This document shows positions 56,758 through 64,000 of a stretch of DNA of 64,000 nucleotides, in pieces. The position numbers were made by a program, and so were the translations under genes. How positions within the stretch are numbered: position 1 is the stretch's first letter; every line of letters starts with the position of its first letter. Where the stretch lies: NCBI RefSeq assembly GCF_020166395.1, contig NZ_JAIQXU010000014.1:1-64000 (forward strand), given 5' to 3'. The notes below the pieces were generated by a model. That model worked only from the letters and a program-made list of their open reading frames with translations, ran no database searches and had not been told where the DNA came from. Source of the stretch: Deinococcus betulae. GTDB taxonomy: Bacteria; Deinococcota; Deinococci; Deinococcales; Deinococcaceae.

Positions 56758-57162
56758 ATGCAACTGGTTTCCCTGCGCATGATGACGGAGAACGTGGACC
56801 GTCTTGTTCAATTTTACGAAGCGGTGACAGGTCAGGTCGCCACCCGGTACACGGTAGACTTTGCCGAACTGCGCTGGTCGGCGGTGGCCCTGGCCATCGG
56901 CCATCCCAGAACAATGGCTCACATGGGCGCTGAACTGGTGCGTCCAGCGGCCAACCAGAGCGTCATTGTTGAGTTTCTGGTGGACGATGTTGATCAGGTC
57001 TTCGAGCGGGTCCGGCAGGTGGCCGAGGTGGTTCAGGAACCCATCACGCAGCCCTGGGGCAACCGGTCTCTGCTCTGCCGTGATCCAGACGGCACGCTGC
57101 TCAATTTCTTTACCCCTGTGACCGCCGAAGCACGCCAGCGTCAGCAACCCGCAGAGGGCTGA
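56758..57162 (+). CDS. VOC/glyoxalase-family protein, 134 aa
   Basis: ATG 56758 lies 6 bases after a GAGGAGG box. The fold signature is VSLRMMTENVDRLVQFYEAVTG, a middle beta strand (ELRWSAVALAIG), then FLVDDVDQVFERVRQVAE and SLLCRDPDGTLLNFFTPV, the usual glyoxalase/bleomycin-resistance pattern. Metal ligands are not obvious. Divergent from a TetR repressor with a shared operator, so it is probably inducible. Substrate unknown. Confidence 0.9.
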   Translation: MQLVSLRMMTENVDRLVQFYEAVTGQVATRYTVDFAELRWSAVALAIGHPRTMAHMGAELVRPAANQSVIVEFLVDDVDQVFERVRQVAEVVQEPITQPWGNRSLLCRDPDGTLLNFFTPVTAEARQRQQPAEG

Positions 57163-57545
57163 CGCGGACAGTGAACTCCGCCGTGCAAGGCTTCGCAGCT
57201 CTATCCCAGCTATAACGCACGTCCTAAACTGTCACTCCACCTGGATTCACTGCTGAGGCACCAAGAGAATCGAAGCGCGTCAAGCTATGATTGATAGGGG
57301 GCGCCGCACCACTGACAGGCGATTGAGGCTCTGCTCAGTTGGGATGCGGCGCCTCTAGTCGGTGGTCACGTTCAGCTCAGCACCAACAGATGGCGTACCT
57401 GACCCCTGCTCGCACGGCAAGGCTCTACGCCTTCAATTGACCTTCAGTCCCTTATGCACCCTTGCAGCTTGGTTTCTTTGCAGTGTGTAGGGCACTGGCC
57501 AGTGCCTTCTTCCACTGGGCGGACTGCGGTTTTACAGTGGCGCCT
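57163..57545. other. intergenic with small palindromic element
   Basis: About 380 bases before the SDR gene. It contains the 62-base element at 57295-57356 and otherwise nothing recognised. Confidence 0.45.
57295..57356. repeat. 62-base element with 9-bp inverted ends
   Basis: ggcgccgca (57300-57308) and tgcggcgcc (57345-57353) are perfectly inverted and both are preceded or followed by a TAG/CTA boundary. It resembles a short MITE or REP-like element, but no second copy is seen here. Confidence 0.4.
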
Positions 57546-58304
57546 ATGGACATGACTGGGAACACCATCCTGATTACCGGCGGCGGCAGCGGCATTGGCC
57601 GCGCCCTCGCTGAGGCCTTTCACCAGCTGGGAAATCAGGTGGTGATTGCCGGTCGCCGTCAAGACGCCCTGGACGCCGTGACGGCGGCCCACCCTGGGAT
57701 GCGGGGAATTCCCCTTGACCTTGAAAGCGCCCACGGCATTCAGACCTTCGCCGAGCACCTTCTTCAGGAAGTGCCGTCCTTAAACATGGTCATCCATAAC
57801 GCTGGCGTCATGATCAACGAAGACCTCAAAGACGGCACCACCGAAGCCGCCGAAACGACGGTCACCACCAACCTGCTCGGTCCCATGCGTCTCACTGCCG
57901 CCCTGATCGGGCATCTGCTCGAGCAGCCCCGCGCGGCCATCTTGACGGTGACGTCTGGGATTGCCTACTCGCCCTGGGCCCTTACCCCGGCCTACAGCGC
58001 CACGAAGGCCGGTCTGCACGCCTACACCCAGACTCTGCGCTACCAGCTTCAGGACACGGCGGTGCAAGTGATTGAGCTGATTCCGCCCTTTACACAGACG
58101 GAACTGCAGGGCCCGCAGCAAGCCACAAATCCCCATGCTCTCCCACTGGCCGACTACATCAGGGAAACGATGCAGATTCTCACAGAGCAGCCAGACGCCG
58201 AAGAAGTGGTTATTGAGCGGGTCAAGCTGCAACGGTACGCCGAGCGGCGCGGAGAAGCGGACGCCCTCTTCAAGGCCCGCAACGACGCCGCTTACGGCCG
58301 CTGA
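57546..58304 (+). CDS. short-chain dehydrogenase (DltE-like), 252 aa
   Basis: ATG 57546 gives MDMTGNTILITGGGSGIG, with the cofactor loop TGGGSGIG near residues 11-18. NAG lies near 85 (IHNAGVMINEDL), the catalytic Ser in VTSGIAY, and the catalytic Tyr150 in YSATK with Lys154. The C-terminal part is that of DltE/YbbO-type SDRs. Substrate unknown. Monocistronic-looking. Confidence 0.9.
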   Translation: MDMTGNTILITGGGSGIGRALAEAFHQLGNQVVIAGRRQDALDAVTAAHPGMRGIPLDLESAHGIQTFAEHLLQEVPSLNMVIHNAGVMINEDLKDGTTEAAETTVTTNLLGPMRLTAALIGHLLEQPRAAILTVTSGIAYSPWALTPAYSATKAGLHAYTQTLRYQLQDTAVQVIELIPPFTQTELQGPQQATNPHALPLADYIRETMQILTEQPDAEEVVIERVKLQRYAERRGEADALFKARNDAAYGR

Positions 58305-58347
58305 ACTGGGACGCGCTGCAGCTTGATGCTCCTGCTGGTTCTCTGAC

Positions 58348-58899
58348 TTAGGCCGTTGGCTGCACGATGTTGTACGTCAAATGCGTGGCGTGGGGCGACT
58401 GGACGACACGAACACGTTCCAAGGGAACGCGCTGCCCGAGATGGCCGAACAGCGGCAAGCCCCCACCCAACAGGACGGGCACCAGATGAATCTGCAGGGC
58501 GTCCAGCAGTCCGGCTTGGAGACATTGCCGGGCAAGGTCCGCGCCGCCAGCCACGCAGACATCCTGGCGGCCGGCGGCTTCGCGGGCCTGGGCCACACAC
58601 CGGTGAAGGCCATCCGTGACGAAGGAGAACGTGGCCCCTCCGCGCGTGATGGTGGGCCGTGGCTGATGGGTCAGGATGAAATGCGGCACGTGGTACTCAG
58701 TGTCAAAGCCGTCGGGCGCCGTCCCAAAGGCTGTATGCCCCAGGATGATCGCCCCGATGCCGTCCAGGAGTTCCCGCTTGATGTCGTCGGCGGCGCCTTG
58801 TTCAGCGAAATACCAGTCGTGCAGACCCCCGTCCTCGCCCTGTGGCCCTGCGATAAAGCCGTCAAGAGACATGGCCAGGTCAAGAAAGACGAGAGACAT
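58348..58899 (-). CDS. RibD/dihydrofolate-reductase-like protein, 183 aa
   Basis: The start MSLVFLDLAMSLDGFIAGPQGEDGG is typical of the RibD C-terminal/DHFR-like superfamily. IGAIILGHTAFG and the dinucleotide-type loop VCVAGGADLARQCLQAGLLD follow, then HLVPVLLGGGLPLF. It probably reduces an unknown substrate with NADPH. Single gene, convergent with the SDR gene 43 bases away. Confidence 0.9.
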   Translation of the reverse strand: MSLVFLDLAMSLDGFIAGPQGEDGGLHDWYFAEQGAADDIKRELLDGIGAIILGHTAFGTAPDGFDTEYHVPHFILTHQPRPTITRGGATFSFVTDGLHRCVAQAREAAGRQDVCVAGGADLARQCLQAGLLDALQIHLVPVLLGGGLPLFGHLGQRVPLERVRVVQSPHATHLTYNIVQPTA

Positions 58900-59261
58900 C
58901 AGCGTAGCCCGTGACGACTAAGAGGGTGAAACCATCCGTGTATACGCATCAAATTCTCCTGGTGAAGGCTCGCCGCTGAGTTCTGAGTCCCTCTGCCGTC
59001 GCCAAGCTGAGCAGACTTGGCTGGAAGAGGCGCTGCGCCCGTGACCTGATGAAGACTACGCAGCCATCAAGTCGCCGATCCAGCCGAGGCCAGGTGCAGT
59101 ACAGCACCTTCAAGACGATGCTGGCAAGGCAGACCTGAATGTAGAGCGTCATCTGTGGACCCAGTGCAGTTGGCTTTCTCACTGCGCGGGCTACGGACAA
59201 GCGAACCCCTTCCTGTCCTGGCAGACTATGCCTGGCTCTCCAACCCACAGCAGCTTTGACT
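58900..59261. other. intergenic, no supported gene
   Basis: About 360 bases. A 114-codon minus frame (58949-59293) overlaps the integrase end and has no start signal; it may be a decayed ORF. No terminator or att site recognised. Confidence 0.4.
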
Positions 59262-60212
59262 TTAGAAGTCTTCGACCTCGCTTTGCACGTCATTTTCTTC
59301 TAACGCGACATAGCGCCGGGTGGTGTCCACTGAAGAGTGCCCGAGAAACAGGCCAACGCGGGTAAAGTCTTTAGTGGCGCGGTATAGGCGTGTCCCTGAG
59401 TGCTTGCGCGCGGCGTGAAAGCCTCGCCAGGCATGCCCCTGCCCCGCTGCGCGGAACGCAAGTGACATCTGGTACTTCGCCTGGTGGTACGTCCAGTCGA
59501 ACAGCGCGCCCTCTGAACGGACAGGGGCGAGGCCCGCAAGGGCGGCGCGGACCCGCTTGCCCAGAGGGACCTGCCGAATTTTGCCGCCCTTCCCGTGGAC
59601 AGTCAGCTGGCTCCCCCGCAGGTCGCCCACGGTGACATTCAGCGCCTCGCTGATTCGGAGCCCTGCATGGGCACAGAGCAGCAGGAGGGCCGCAAGACGG
59701 GGCTCACACTGAACCAGCACCTCGTCGATCTCGTGCATATACGGCGGGTTCTTGACGATGCCCGGCGTGGGATCAGGCGGGACGTGGGCGTCCTCGAAGG
59801 GCTGGGCTTCTGTCGCGCCCGCCCAGCGCAACGCCCGGTACAGCGCCCGCGCGCCCGCCACGTACTGCGCCACGGTTGAAGCACTCAGCGTGCCCGTCCG
59901 GCCACGGCCCTGTGACGGCCGGGTCTGGAGCTGCGCCACATAGCGGCCGCCGTCGCGCCGACCCGGCCGGAGCAGTTGGACCCCCTGAGCCTGTGCCCAC
60001 GGCACAAAATCCCGCACAGCCAGACTGTAGGCCTCCAGTGTTTTTGGACTGGTGCGCGCTCCTTTGCGGCTGCCAGCAAGCATGTACGCCATCGTCATCT
60101 GGACCAGCAGCTCAAGATCGTAGGTGGCGGCTGCCTCAACGGCCCGCACCCGGAGGGCCTGATCGGTGAGGTTGGTCAGGGCCAGGGTGTCCGCAGACCG
60201 GACAAGGCTCAT
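59262..60212 (-). CDS. tyrosine recombinase/integrase, 316 aa
   Basis: Site-specific recombinase. Catalytic residues: Arg186 (AGLRISEAL), Lys208 or 211 (HGKGGK), His266 and Arg269 (FHAARKHSG), His292 (FLGHSS) and nucleophile Tyr301. The N-terminal SAM-like DNA-binding domain is also present. ATG 60212 lies 7 bases after a CAGGAG box; the longer frame from 60248 is rejected. No att site or element was identified nearby, so it may be an orphan or a housekeeping XerD-type enzyme. Confidence 0.92.
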   Translation of the reverse strand: MSLVRSADTLALTNLTDQALRVRAVEAAATYDLELLVQMTMAYMLAGSRKGARTSPKTLEAYSLAVRDFVPWAQAQGVQLLRPGRRDGGRYVAQLQTRPSQGRGRTGTLSASTVAQYVAGARALYRALRWAGATEAQPFEDAHVPPDPTPGIVKNPPYMHEIDEVLVQCEPRLAALLLLCAHAGLRISEALNVTVGDLRGSQLTVHGKGGKIRQVPLGKRVRAALAGLAPVRSEGALFDWTYHQAKYQMSLAFRAAGQGHAWRGFHAARKHSGTRLYRATKDFTRVGLFLGHSSVDTTRRYVALEENDVQSEVEDF

Positions 60213-60499
60213 GGGCAAACTCCTGAAAGAGACTGACATGGAGAGCATGAAGAACAGGGCCGCACGGGCCCTTATGGTACTGGCTCGCCTTTATGTTTGA
60301 CACTAATACCGGCAAGCCAGCACTTGACCCCCAGCCCTGAGCAGATCGGACGGCACGGCCTGTTTTTCCCTTTCGGGCACTTCTCCAAGGCTGGGCACCT
60401 GCTGGTAACTCTCAGCCTGGCATTCAAAGAGTCCAAAAATCACACCCTGGACGCGGTAGTATAGGCCGCAATGACGTCGCTGACGTATTCGAGTTTCAA

Positions 60500-62143
60500 G
60501 TGGGGTGCTTCATCACGGTGACCGATCTGGGGCAGGCGCGGAACGAGCTGGCGGCTTTGACTGCCCAGCTTCAGCATGTAAGTGCGCCGGCCGACCTGAC
60601 CATGCTGCACCGGGACGCCGCTTACGTTGCGCTGGACCTGGGCGAATCGGCCCTGGCCATGACCCACGCCGTGCAGTGTCTGGACGCGGCCCGCAGTGCC
60701 GGCGAGCCAGCGCTAGAAGTGAAGGCGCATGTCACGGTGGCCCTGGTGATGGGCGAGGCTTACGATGACCTGGGCGCCAGCAGCCACTTCGCCGAGGCCG
60801 ACGCCCTGTCCCGCGCCAGTGGCTACGTGCGCGGCGTGGCCCTGGCAGCGGTCAATGCGTCTCATTTTGAGCTGGAACGCGGACTGTACGGCGCGGCCAC
60901 CTTGCGGCTGCACGCCCTGCTGACCTCCGAACACGCTGCTGGCCTGCTGATTGTGGATGAGCGCGTGGGCACCGAGCTGTACCAGTCGTTTCACATCAAC
61001 TATGTCAAGGGATCAAGTCTGGCCCTCCGCCAGAACGAGGTGCCACCGGGTCTGCGCCCAGGCGTGGAAGCCCAGGTCCAGACGTCGGCCGCTGTGCTGG
61101 GGACCATGCGCCGCGACGAACAGCTGGCGCCGCGCTGGCAGCCAGACATTCTGGATTCCCTGACGGCCTACGCCCTGCTGCGCCGCCATACCGATGAGGC
61201 CCTGGCCCTGGCCACCGAACGCATTCACCTGGCCCGCGCCAGTGGCATCAGAACGCATCTGGGCCGCGCCCTGCTCGAACGCGCCGGCGTGCATGCCGAG
61301 CGCCGCGCCTGGGCCGCCGTCATCACCGATGCCCAGGAGGCCGCGCTGCTGTTTGAGCAGGACAGCCGGGAACTGCTGGCCGTTCACGCCTGGCAGGCGG
61401 TCGCCGACGCCCGCGCGCAGCAGGGGCACTTCCGCGAGGCGTTTGGGGTGCAGCGGCAGCTGACGCAGCGCACCGAAGCGCTCTACCGCGCCTTTTTTCA
61501 GCAGGGCGCGCAGCTGCGGCAGATTGAACGGCAGGCCCGCGAGGCCGAGGTGCGCGCGCAGGCCATGGCGGAGGCGGCCACCCACGATCCACTGACTGGC
61601 GCTCCCAACCGCTCGGTGGCCCTGGAAGCTCTGGCAGCCCTCTGGGAAGAGGCCCAGCGGGGCCGGGTCAGCAGTGTGGCCCTGATGGACATTGACCACT
61701 TTAAGAGTGTCAACGACCGTTTTGGGCACGCCATAGGCGACGAGGTTCTGATTCGGGTGGTGCAGCATCTCAGCGCTCAGCTAAGTGACCAGGAATGCCT
61801 GGCCCGCTTTGGCGGCGAGGAGTTCCTGCTAATTTTGCAGGGCCTGACTCTGGCCGAAGCGCAGCAGGTCTGCGAGGAGCTGCGCGCCGCCCTGCACACC
61901 CTCACCTGGGACGATCTCGCTCCGGACCTCACCGTCACCGGGAGCTTCGGGGTCGCCATCATGCAGCCGGGCATTCCACTCAAGCGTACCCTGCAAGAAG
62001 CCGACGCAGCGCTCTACGCCGCCAAAGCCGCCGGCCGCAACATGGTGCAACTGGCTGACCCGTTTCGACTTCAGGGGGAGGGTCAAGCAGAAGGCGCCGA
62101 ACATCCATCTGTCCCGAGGGCCAGCGAGAAGACAGGGCCTTAA
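60500..62143 (+). CDS. TPR-GGDEF diguanylate cyclase, 547 aa
   Basis: Residues about 1-340 are helical TPR-like repeats (AARSAGEPALEVKAHVTVAL, ALARAQQ-type units). A coiled-coil (QIERQAREAEVRAQAMAE) leads to a GGDEF domain with DPLTGAPNRS near 370 and the active motif GGEEF at 438-442, which fits an active cyclase making c-di-GMP. The protein has no membrane segment, so it is cytoplasmic and probably senses a partner through the TPRs. The start is GTG 60500 without a clear ribosome-binding site; GTG 60518 is an alternative. Confidence 0.88.
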   Translation: MGCFITVTDLGQARNELAALTAQLQHVSAPADLTMLHRDAAYVALDLGESALAMTHAVQCLDAARSAGEPALEVKAHVTVALVMGEAYDDLGASSHFAEADALSRASGYVRGVALAAVNASHFELERGLYGAATLRLHALLTSEHAAGLLIVDERVGTELYQSFHINYVKGSSLALRQNEVPPGLRPGVEAQVQTSAAVLGTMRRDEQLAPRWQPDILDSLTAYALLRRHTDEALALATERIHLARASGIRTHLGRALLERAGVHAERRAWAAVITDAQEAALLFEQDSRELLAVHAWQAVADARAQQGHFREAFGVQRQLTQRTEALYRAFFQQGAQLRQIERQAREAEVRAQAMAEAATHDPLTGAPNRSVALEALAALWEEAQRGRVSSVALMDIDHFKSVNDRFGHAIGDEVLIRVVQHLSAQLSDQECLARFGGEEFLLILQGLTLAEAQQVCEELRAALHTLTWDDLAPDLTVTGSFGVAIMQPGIPLKRTLQEADAALYAAKAAGRNMVQLADPFRLQGEGQAEGAEHPSVPRASEKTGP

Positions 62144-62239
62144 GACAGAGATTTCTTGCTTTCGCCGCCGGCTTCCTTGCCCCTCTACCAGACAAAACGC
62201 CACTGTCCAGCCGGCTGATCCGACCTCCCTGGCCACGCC

Positions 62240-62268
62240 TTGACGCACCCCCCCAGGGGGGGTAGCAT
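62240..62268 (+). promoter_or_regulatory. copZ promoter with CsoR-type operator in the spacer
   Basis: TTGACG (62240-62245) and TAGCAT (62263-62268) are 17 bases apart, and the spacer and -10 box hold the palindrome caccccccca-ggggggtag, typical of a CsoR site. Predicted transcription starts at about 62275, the A of the copZ ATG, so the mRNA is leaderless. Confidence 0.75.
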
Positions 62269-62274
62269 CCGCGC

Positions 62275-62478
62275 ATGACGACGGAACTTTCGATTACCGG
62301 GATGACCTGCGGCCACTGCGAGCGTGCGGTGCGTGAAGCGCTGCTGGCCGTTCCAGGTGTGGAACACGCTCAGGTGAATCTGCCAGCAGGCCAGGCCACG
62401 GTGACAGGTTCGGTTGACCCGCAGGCGCTGGTTCAGGCGGTCAGTGCAGAAGGCTACAGCGCCCAGCTTCGCGGCTGA
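62275..62478 (+). CDS. copZ: copper chaperone, CopZ-like HMA domain, 67 aa
   Basis: A single heavy-metal-associated domain with the metal site MTCGHC at residues 10-15 and the fold pattern VPGVEHAQVNLPAGQATVTG. It carries Cu(I) to transporters or regulators. It is first in an operon with a CsoR-family repressor, starting at the predicted transcript start. Length is typical for CopZ. Confidence 0.92.
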   Translation: MTTELSITGMTCGHCERAVREALLAVPGVEHAQVNLPAGQATVTGSVDPQALVQAVSAEGYSAQLRG

Positions 62479-62479
62479 C

Positions 62480-62782
62480 ATGGCGCGCGCCGCCTGTCAC
62501 GACCCCGCCACCCTCTGCATGCCCGAGGAAGCGCGCAAGCGGGCCGCGCGGCGCCTGAGTATTGCCCGCGGGCACCTGGACAGCATTGTGCGGATGCTGG
62601 ACGATCCCAATGTGTACTGCGTGGACGTGCTGCGGCAGATCAAGGCGGTTCAAGGCGCACTGTCGGGAGCGGGTGAGGTGGTCCTGCGCGGCCATTTGGA
62701 GGCCCACGTTGCCACCGCCTCCACACGCGGGGACAGCCTTGAACTGGTCGAAGAGCTGATGGAAGCCTTGAAATACACCTGA
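62480..62782 (+). CDS. CsoR/RcnR-family metal-sensing repressor with Cys-His-His site, 100 aa
   Basis: All-helical repressor of the CsoR/RcnR family; ATG 62480 follows the copZ stop by one base. Ligand spacing fits the family: Cys47, His72 (25 later) and position 76 (4 later). In CsoR position 76 should be Cys, but here it is His (LRGHLEAHVA), so the site is Cys-His-His, as in RcnR. A His7 and extra Cys6 and Cys13 are near the N-terminus. With copZ and a CsoR-type operator it probably senses copper, but the His substitution leaves nickel/cobalt possible. It would repress its own operon. Confidence 0.88.
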   Translation: MARAACHDPATLCMPEEARKRAARRLSIARGHLDSIVRMLDDPNVYCVDVLRQIKAVQGALSGAGEVVLRGHLEAHVATASTRGDSLELVEELMEALKYT

Positions 62783-62835
62783 AGGCTACCGGCGGGCATC
62801 AGTGACTTGACCCGACAGCCTAGCAAAGGTAAACA

Positions 62836-62874
62836 CAACAGGCAGCCCTAAGATCAGGGCCGCCTGCTGTTTTG
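62836..62874 (+). terminator. terminator after csoR, possibly bidirectional
   Basis: ggcagccct (62841-62849) pairs with agggccgcc (62856-62864) with one mismatch and a 6-base loop, followed by a T-rich run (tgctgttttg). It lies between the convergent csoR and GH18 genes. Confidence 0.75.
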
Positions 62875-62900
62875 ATGTGGCATAGGGCCAGCGCGCTTTT

Positions 62901-64000
62901 TTACTGTGCCGGCGGCAGGTCAGGCACGGTTCCCGAGCAGTTGGCGTTGACCACCAGCAGCTGACACACCTTCTGCCCAGTGCTGTTTACACCGGCAGCG
63001 CCGGCGGGGGGCTTGGCGTACACGCGCTCTTTCCAGACCTGCCACAGCATCATGCCGTCGCCGGGTCGGCCCTTGTTTTTCATGTAGGTGGCCAGGGTTT
63101 CGACGTTGTAATAGCGGGTGGCCTCGTTGTTGGTGCCGGTGTTCATCTCGGCGTCGTACACAGTGCCGGGTTCGGCGTTCAGTTTCAGGATGGCGCCGCC
63201 GCTGCCCTCAGGGGCGACTTCCAGCCCCATGGCGATAGGGCCACCGTAAATGGCGCGGTAGCTCTCGTAGCCCTCGCGCGGATCATAGTAGGTGCCGCCG
63301 TCATAGGACATCAGGTTGACGCGGTCAATCTTGGCGCCCAGGTCACGCACCACGCGGTACATGGTGCCGCCAAACGGACTGCCCCACTGCACCTTGCCTT
63401 CTTCCCAGGGCGTGCCTTTCACGTAATAGGCACCTGTACTCCAGCCCGCAATGCTGATCTGCGTGTTCAGGCCACGCGCGGCAATCTCGGCATCCAGGGT
63501 GTTGATGATGTTCTTGATTTCGGCGTCTTTACTGCATGAAAATTGGGCGTCTGCCAACTTATTGCAGCTGCTGCCGCTGGATTCCCAGTCAATGTCCACG
63601 CCGCTGGCCCCCAGGTCCTCGGCCAGATCAACCACGCGCTTGGCGTTAAAGCTGGCCCACTGACTGCCCTGGCTGTACGCCCAGCCCCCCACACTGATCC
63701 AGACCCGCGTGCCGCGCGCTTTCAGAGCGGCGACATTGTTACGCAGGGTCTGTGCCTGCGCCGCCGTGAACTTCCGCTGACCGTTGGGGGTAGACGCGCC
63801 CTCGGCAAATTCAAAACCGGCCACCGCCTGATCGAAGGCGTAGCTGCCTTTGACATAGGTCGTATCTGGGCGGGCGAACGACAGGTTGAGGTCGGTGTAA
63901 TAAGGCGGAATGTTGCTCGTGGTCAGGTCGCTCACGCTGGTCTGCCAGGTGCCCGCGTACCCCACATAAATGGCCTTGTTGGTTGAAGGCGGCGGGGTAG
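62901..64000 (-). CDS. GH18 chitinase-like hydrolase, partial at window edge
   Basis: Family 18 glycosidase. The catalytic DxDxE motif is GVDIDWES near 63580-63600, with the supporting GTRVWISVGGWA and DRVNLMSYDGG strands. The C-terminal region is complete. The frame remains open to the right edge, where a Thr/Pro-rich linker (TPPPSTNKA) precedes the domain. An upstream signal peptide or carbohydrate-binding module therefore lies outside the window. Likely an exported enzyme that hydrolyses chitin or related polysaccharide. Confidence 0.92.
   Translation of the reverse strand, partial: TPPPSTNKAIYVGYAGTWQTSVSDLTTSNIPPYYTDLNLSFARPDTTYVKGSYAFDQAVAGFEFAEGASTPNGQRKFTAAQAQTLRNNVAALKARGTRVWISVGGWAYSQGSQWASFNAKRVVDLAEDLGASGVDIDWESSGSSCNKLADAQFSCSKDAEIKNIINTLDAEIAARGLNTQISIAGWSTGAYYVKGTPWEEGKVQWGSPFGGTMYRVVRDLGAKIDRVNLMSYDGGTYYDPREGYESYRAIYGGPIAMGLEVAPEGSGGAILKLNAEPGTVYDAEMNTGTNNEATRYYNVETLATYMKNKGRPGDGMMLWQVWKERVYAKPPAGAAGVNSTGQKVCQLLVVNANCSGTVPDLPPAQ

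Noticed and set aside
58949..59293. 114-codon minus frame at the integrase end
   Set aside because: No start signal; overlaps the conserved integrase end; possibly decayed.

Overview
The window reads as a chromosome or large replicon of a Deinococcus-type bacterium. Most of it is GC-rich, with strong codon bias, many ATGA start/stop overlaps, GTG/TTG starts and at least one leaderless promoter. The family mix also fits: LAL/BTAD regulators, CsoR/CopZ, GH18, GGDEF-TPR and DUF4157 proteins. No rRNA, tRNA or CRISPR array was found. The species assignment is inference.

Left part (1-14.6 kb) is accessory. It holds two orphan hypotheticals, one in strikingly AT-rich DNA, and a small XRE regulator. 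Next is a 960-aa protein that joins a DUF4157 (HEATH) domain, typical of contractile-injection-system cargo, to a class 3 lipase, followed by a lipoprotein. A TnsB/TnsC transposition pair without visible TnsA or TniQ comes next. Then follow an M1 aminopeptidase pseudogene that has lost its HExxH motif, and a secreted M23 peptidase/LysM-propeller pair.

14.8-28.2 kb holds an HxlR/SDR divergent pair and a six-gene minus-strand sugar locus: ROK regulator, family 5 binding protein, permease, a permease-ATPase fusion, a second ATPase and a GH3 glycosidase. This probably imports and hydrolyses beta-glucosides. A Usp-MarR-MFS efflux operon ends at a clear terminator.

28.6-39.1 kb is the most interesting part: one tightly overlapped minus-strand operon. 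It starts with six small ORFs: a 41-aa peptide, a coupled 30-aa ORF, and four tandem 42-aa copies sharing an LTG[YF]...ND core. A 14-bp terminator/attenuator follows. Then come ABC ATPase, ABC permease, an M16 peptidase, three unassigned helical proteins, a second ABC ATPase and permease, and a winged-helix/BTAD-like regulator. The peptides lack Cys and no known modification enzyme is present. I interpret it as an undescribed peptide maturation/export system. Upstream lie an FAD monooxygenase and a 939-aa LAL-type regulator (P-loop, repeats, C-terminal BTAD), then a 55-aa secreted peptide gene.

45.1-51.6 kb encodes two giant co-directional proteins, one with central hydrophobic segments and one with an internal Hint domain; they may form a toxin-like pair. 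The right part (51.7-64 kb) has a Tat-exported beta-carbonic anhydrase, a lipoprotein, and an epoxide hydrolase/CGNR regulator divergent pair. It continues with a TetR/VOC pair with operator, an SDR, an RibD-like reductase, a tyrosine recombinase, a TPR-GGDEF cyclase, a leaderless copZ-csoR operon with operator in the promoter spacer, and a GH18 chitinase cut by the window edge.
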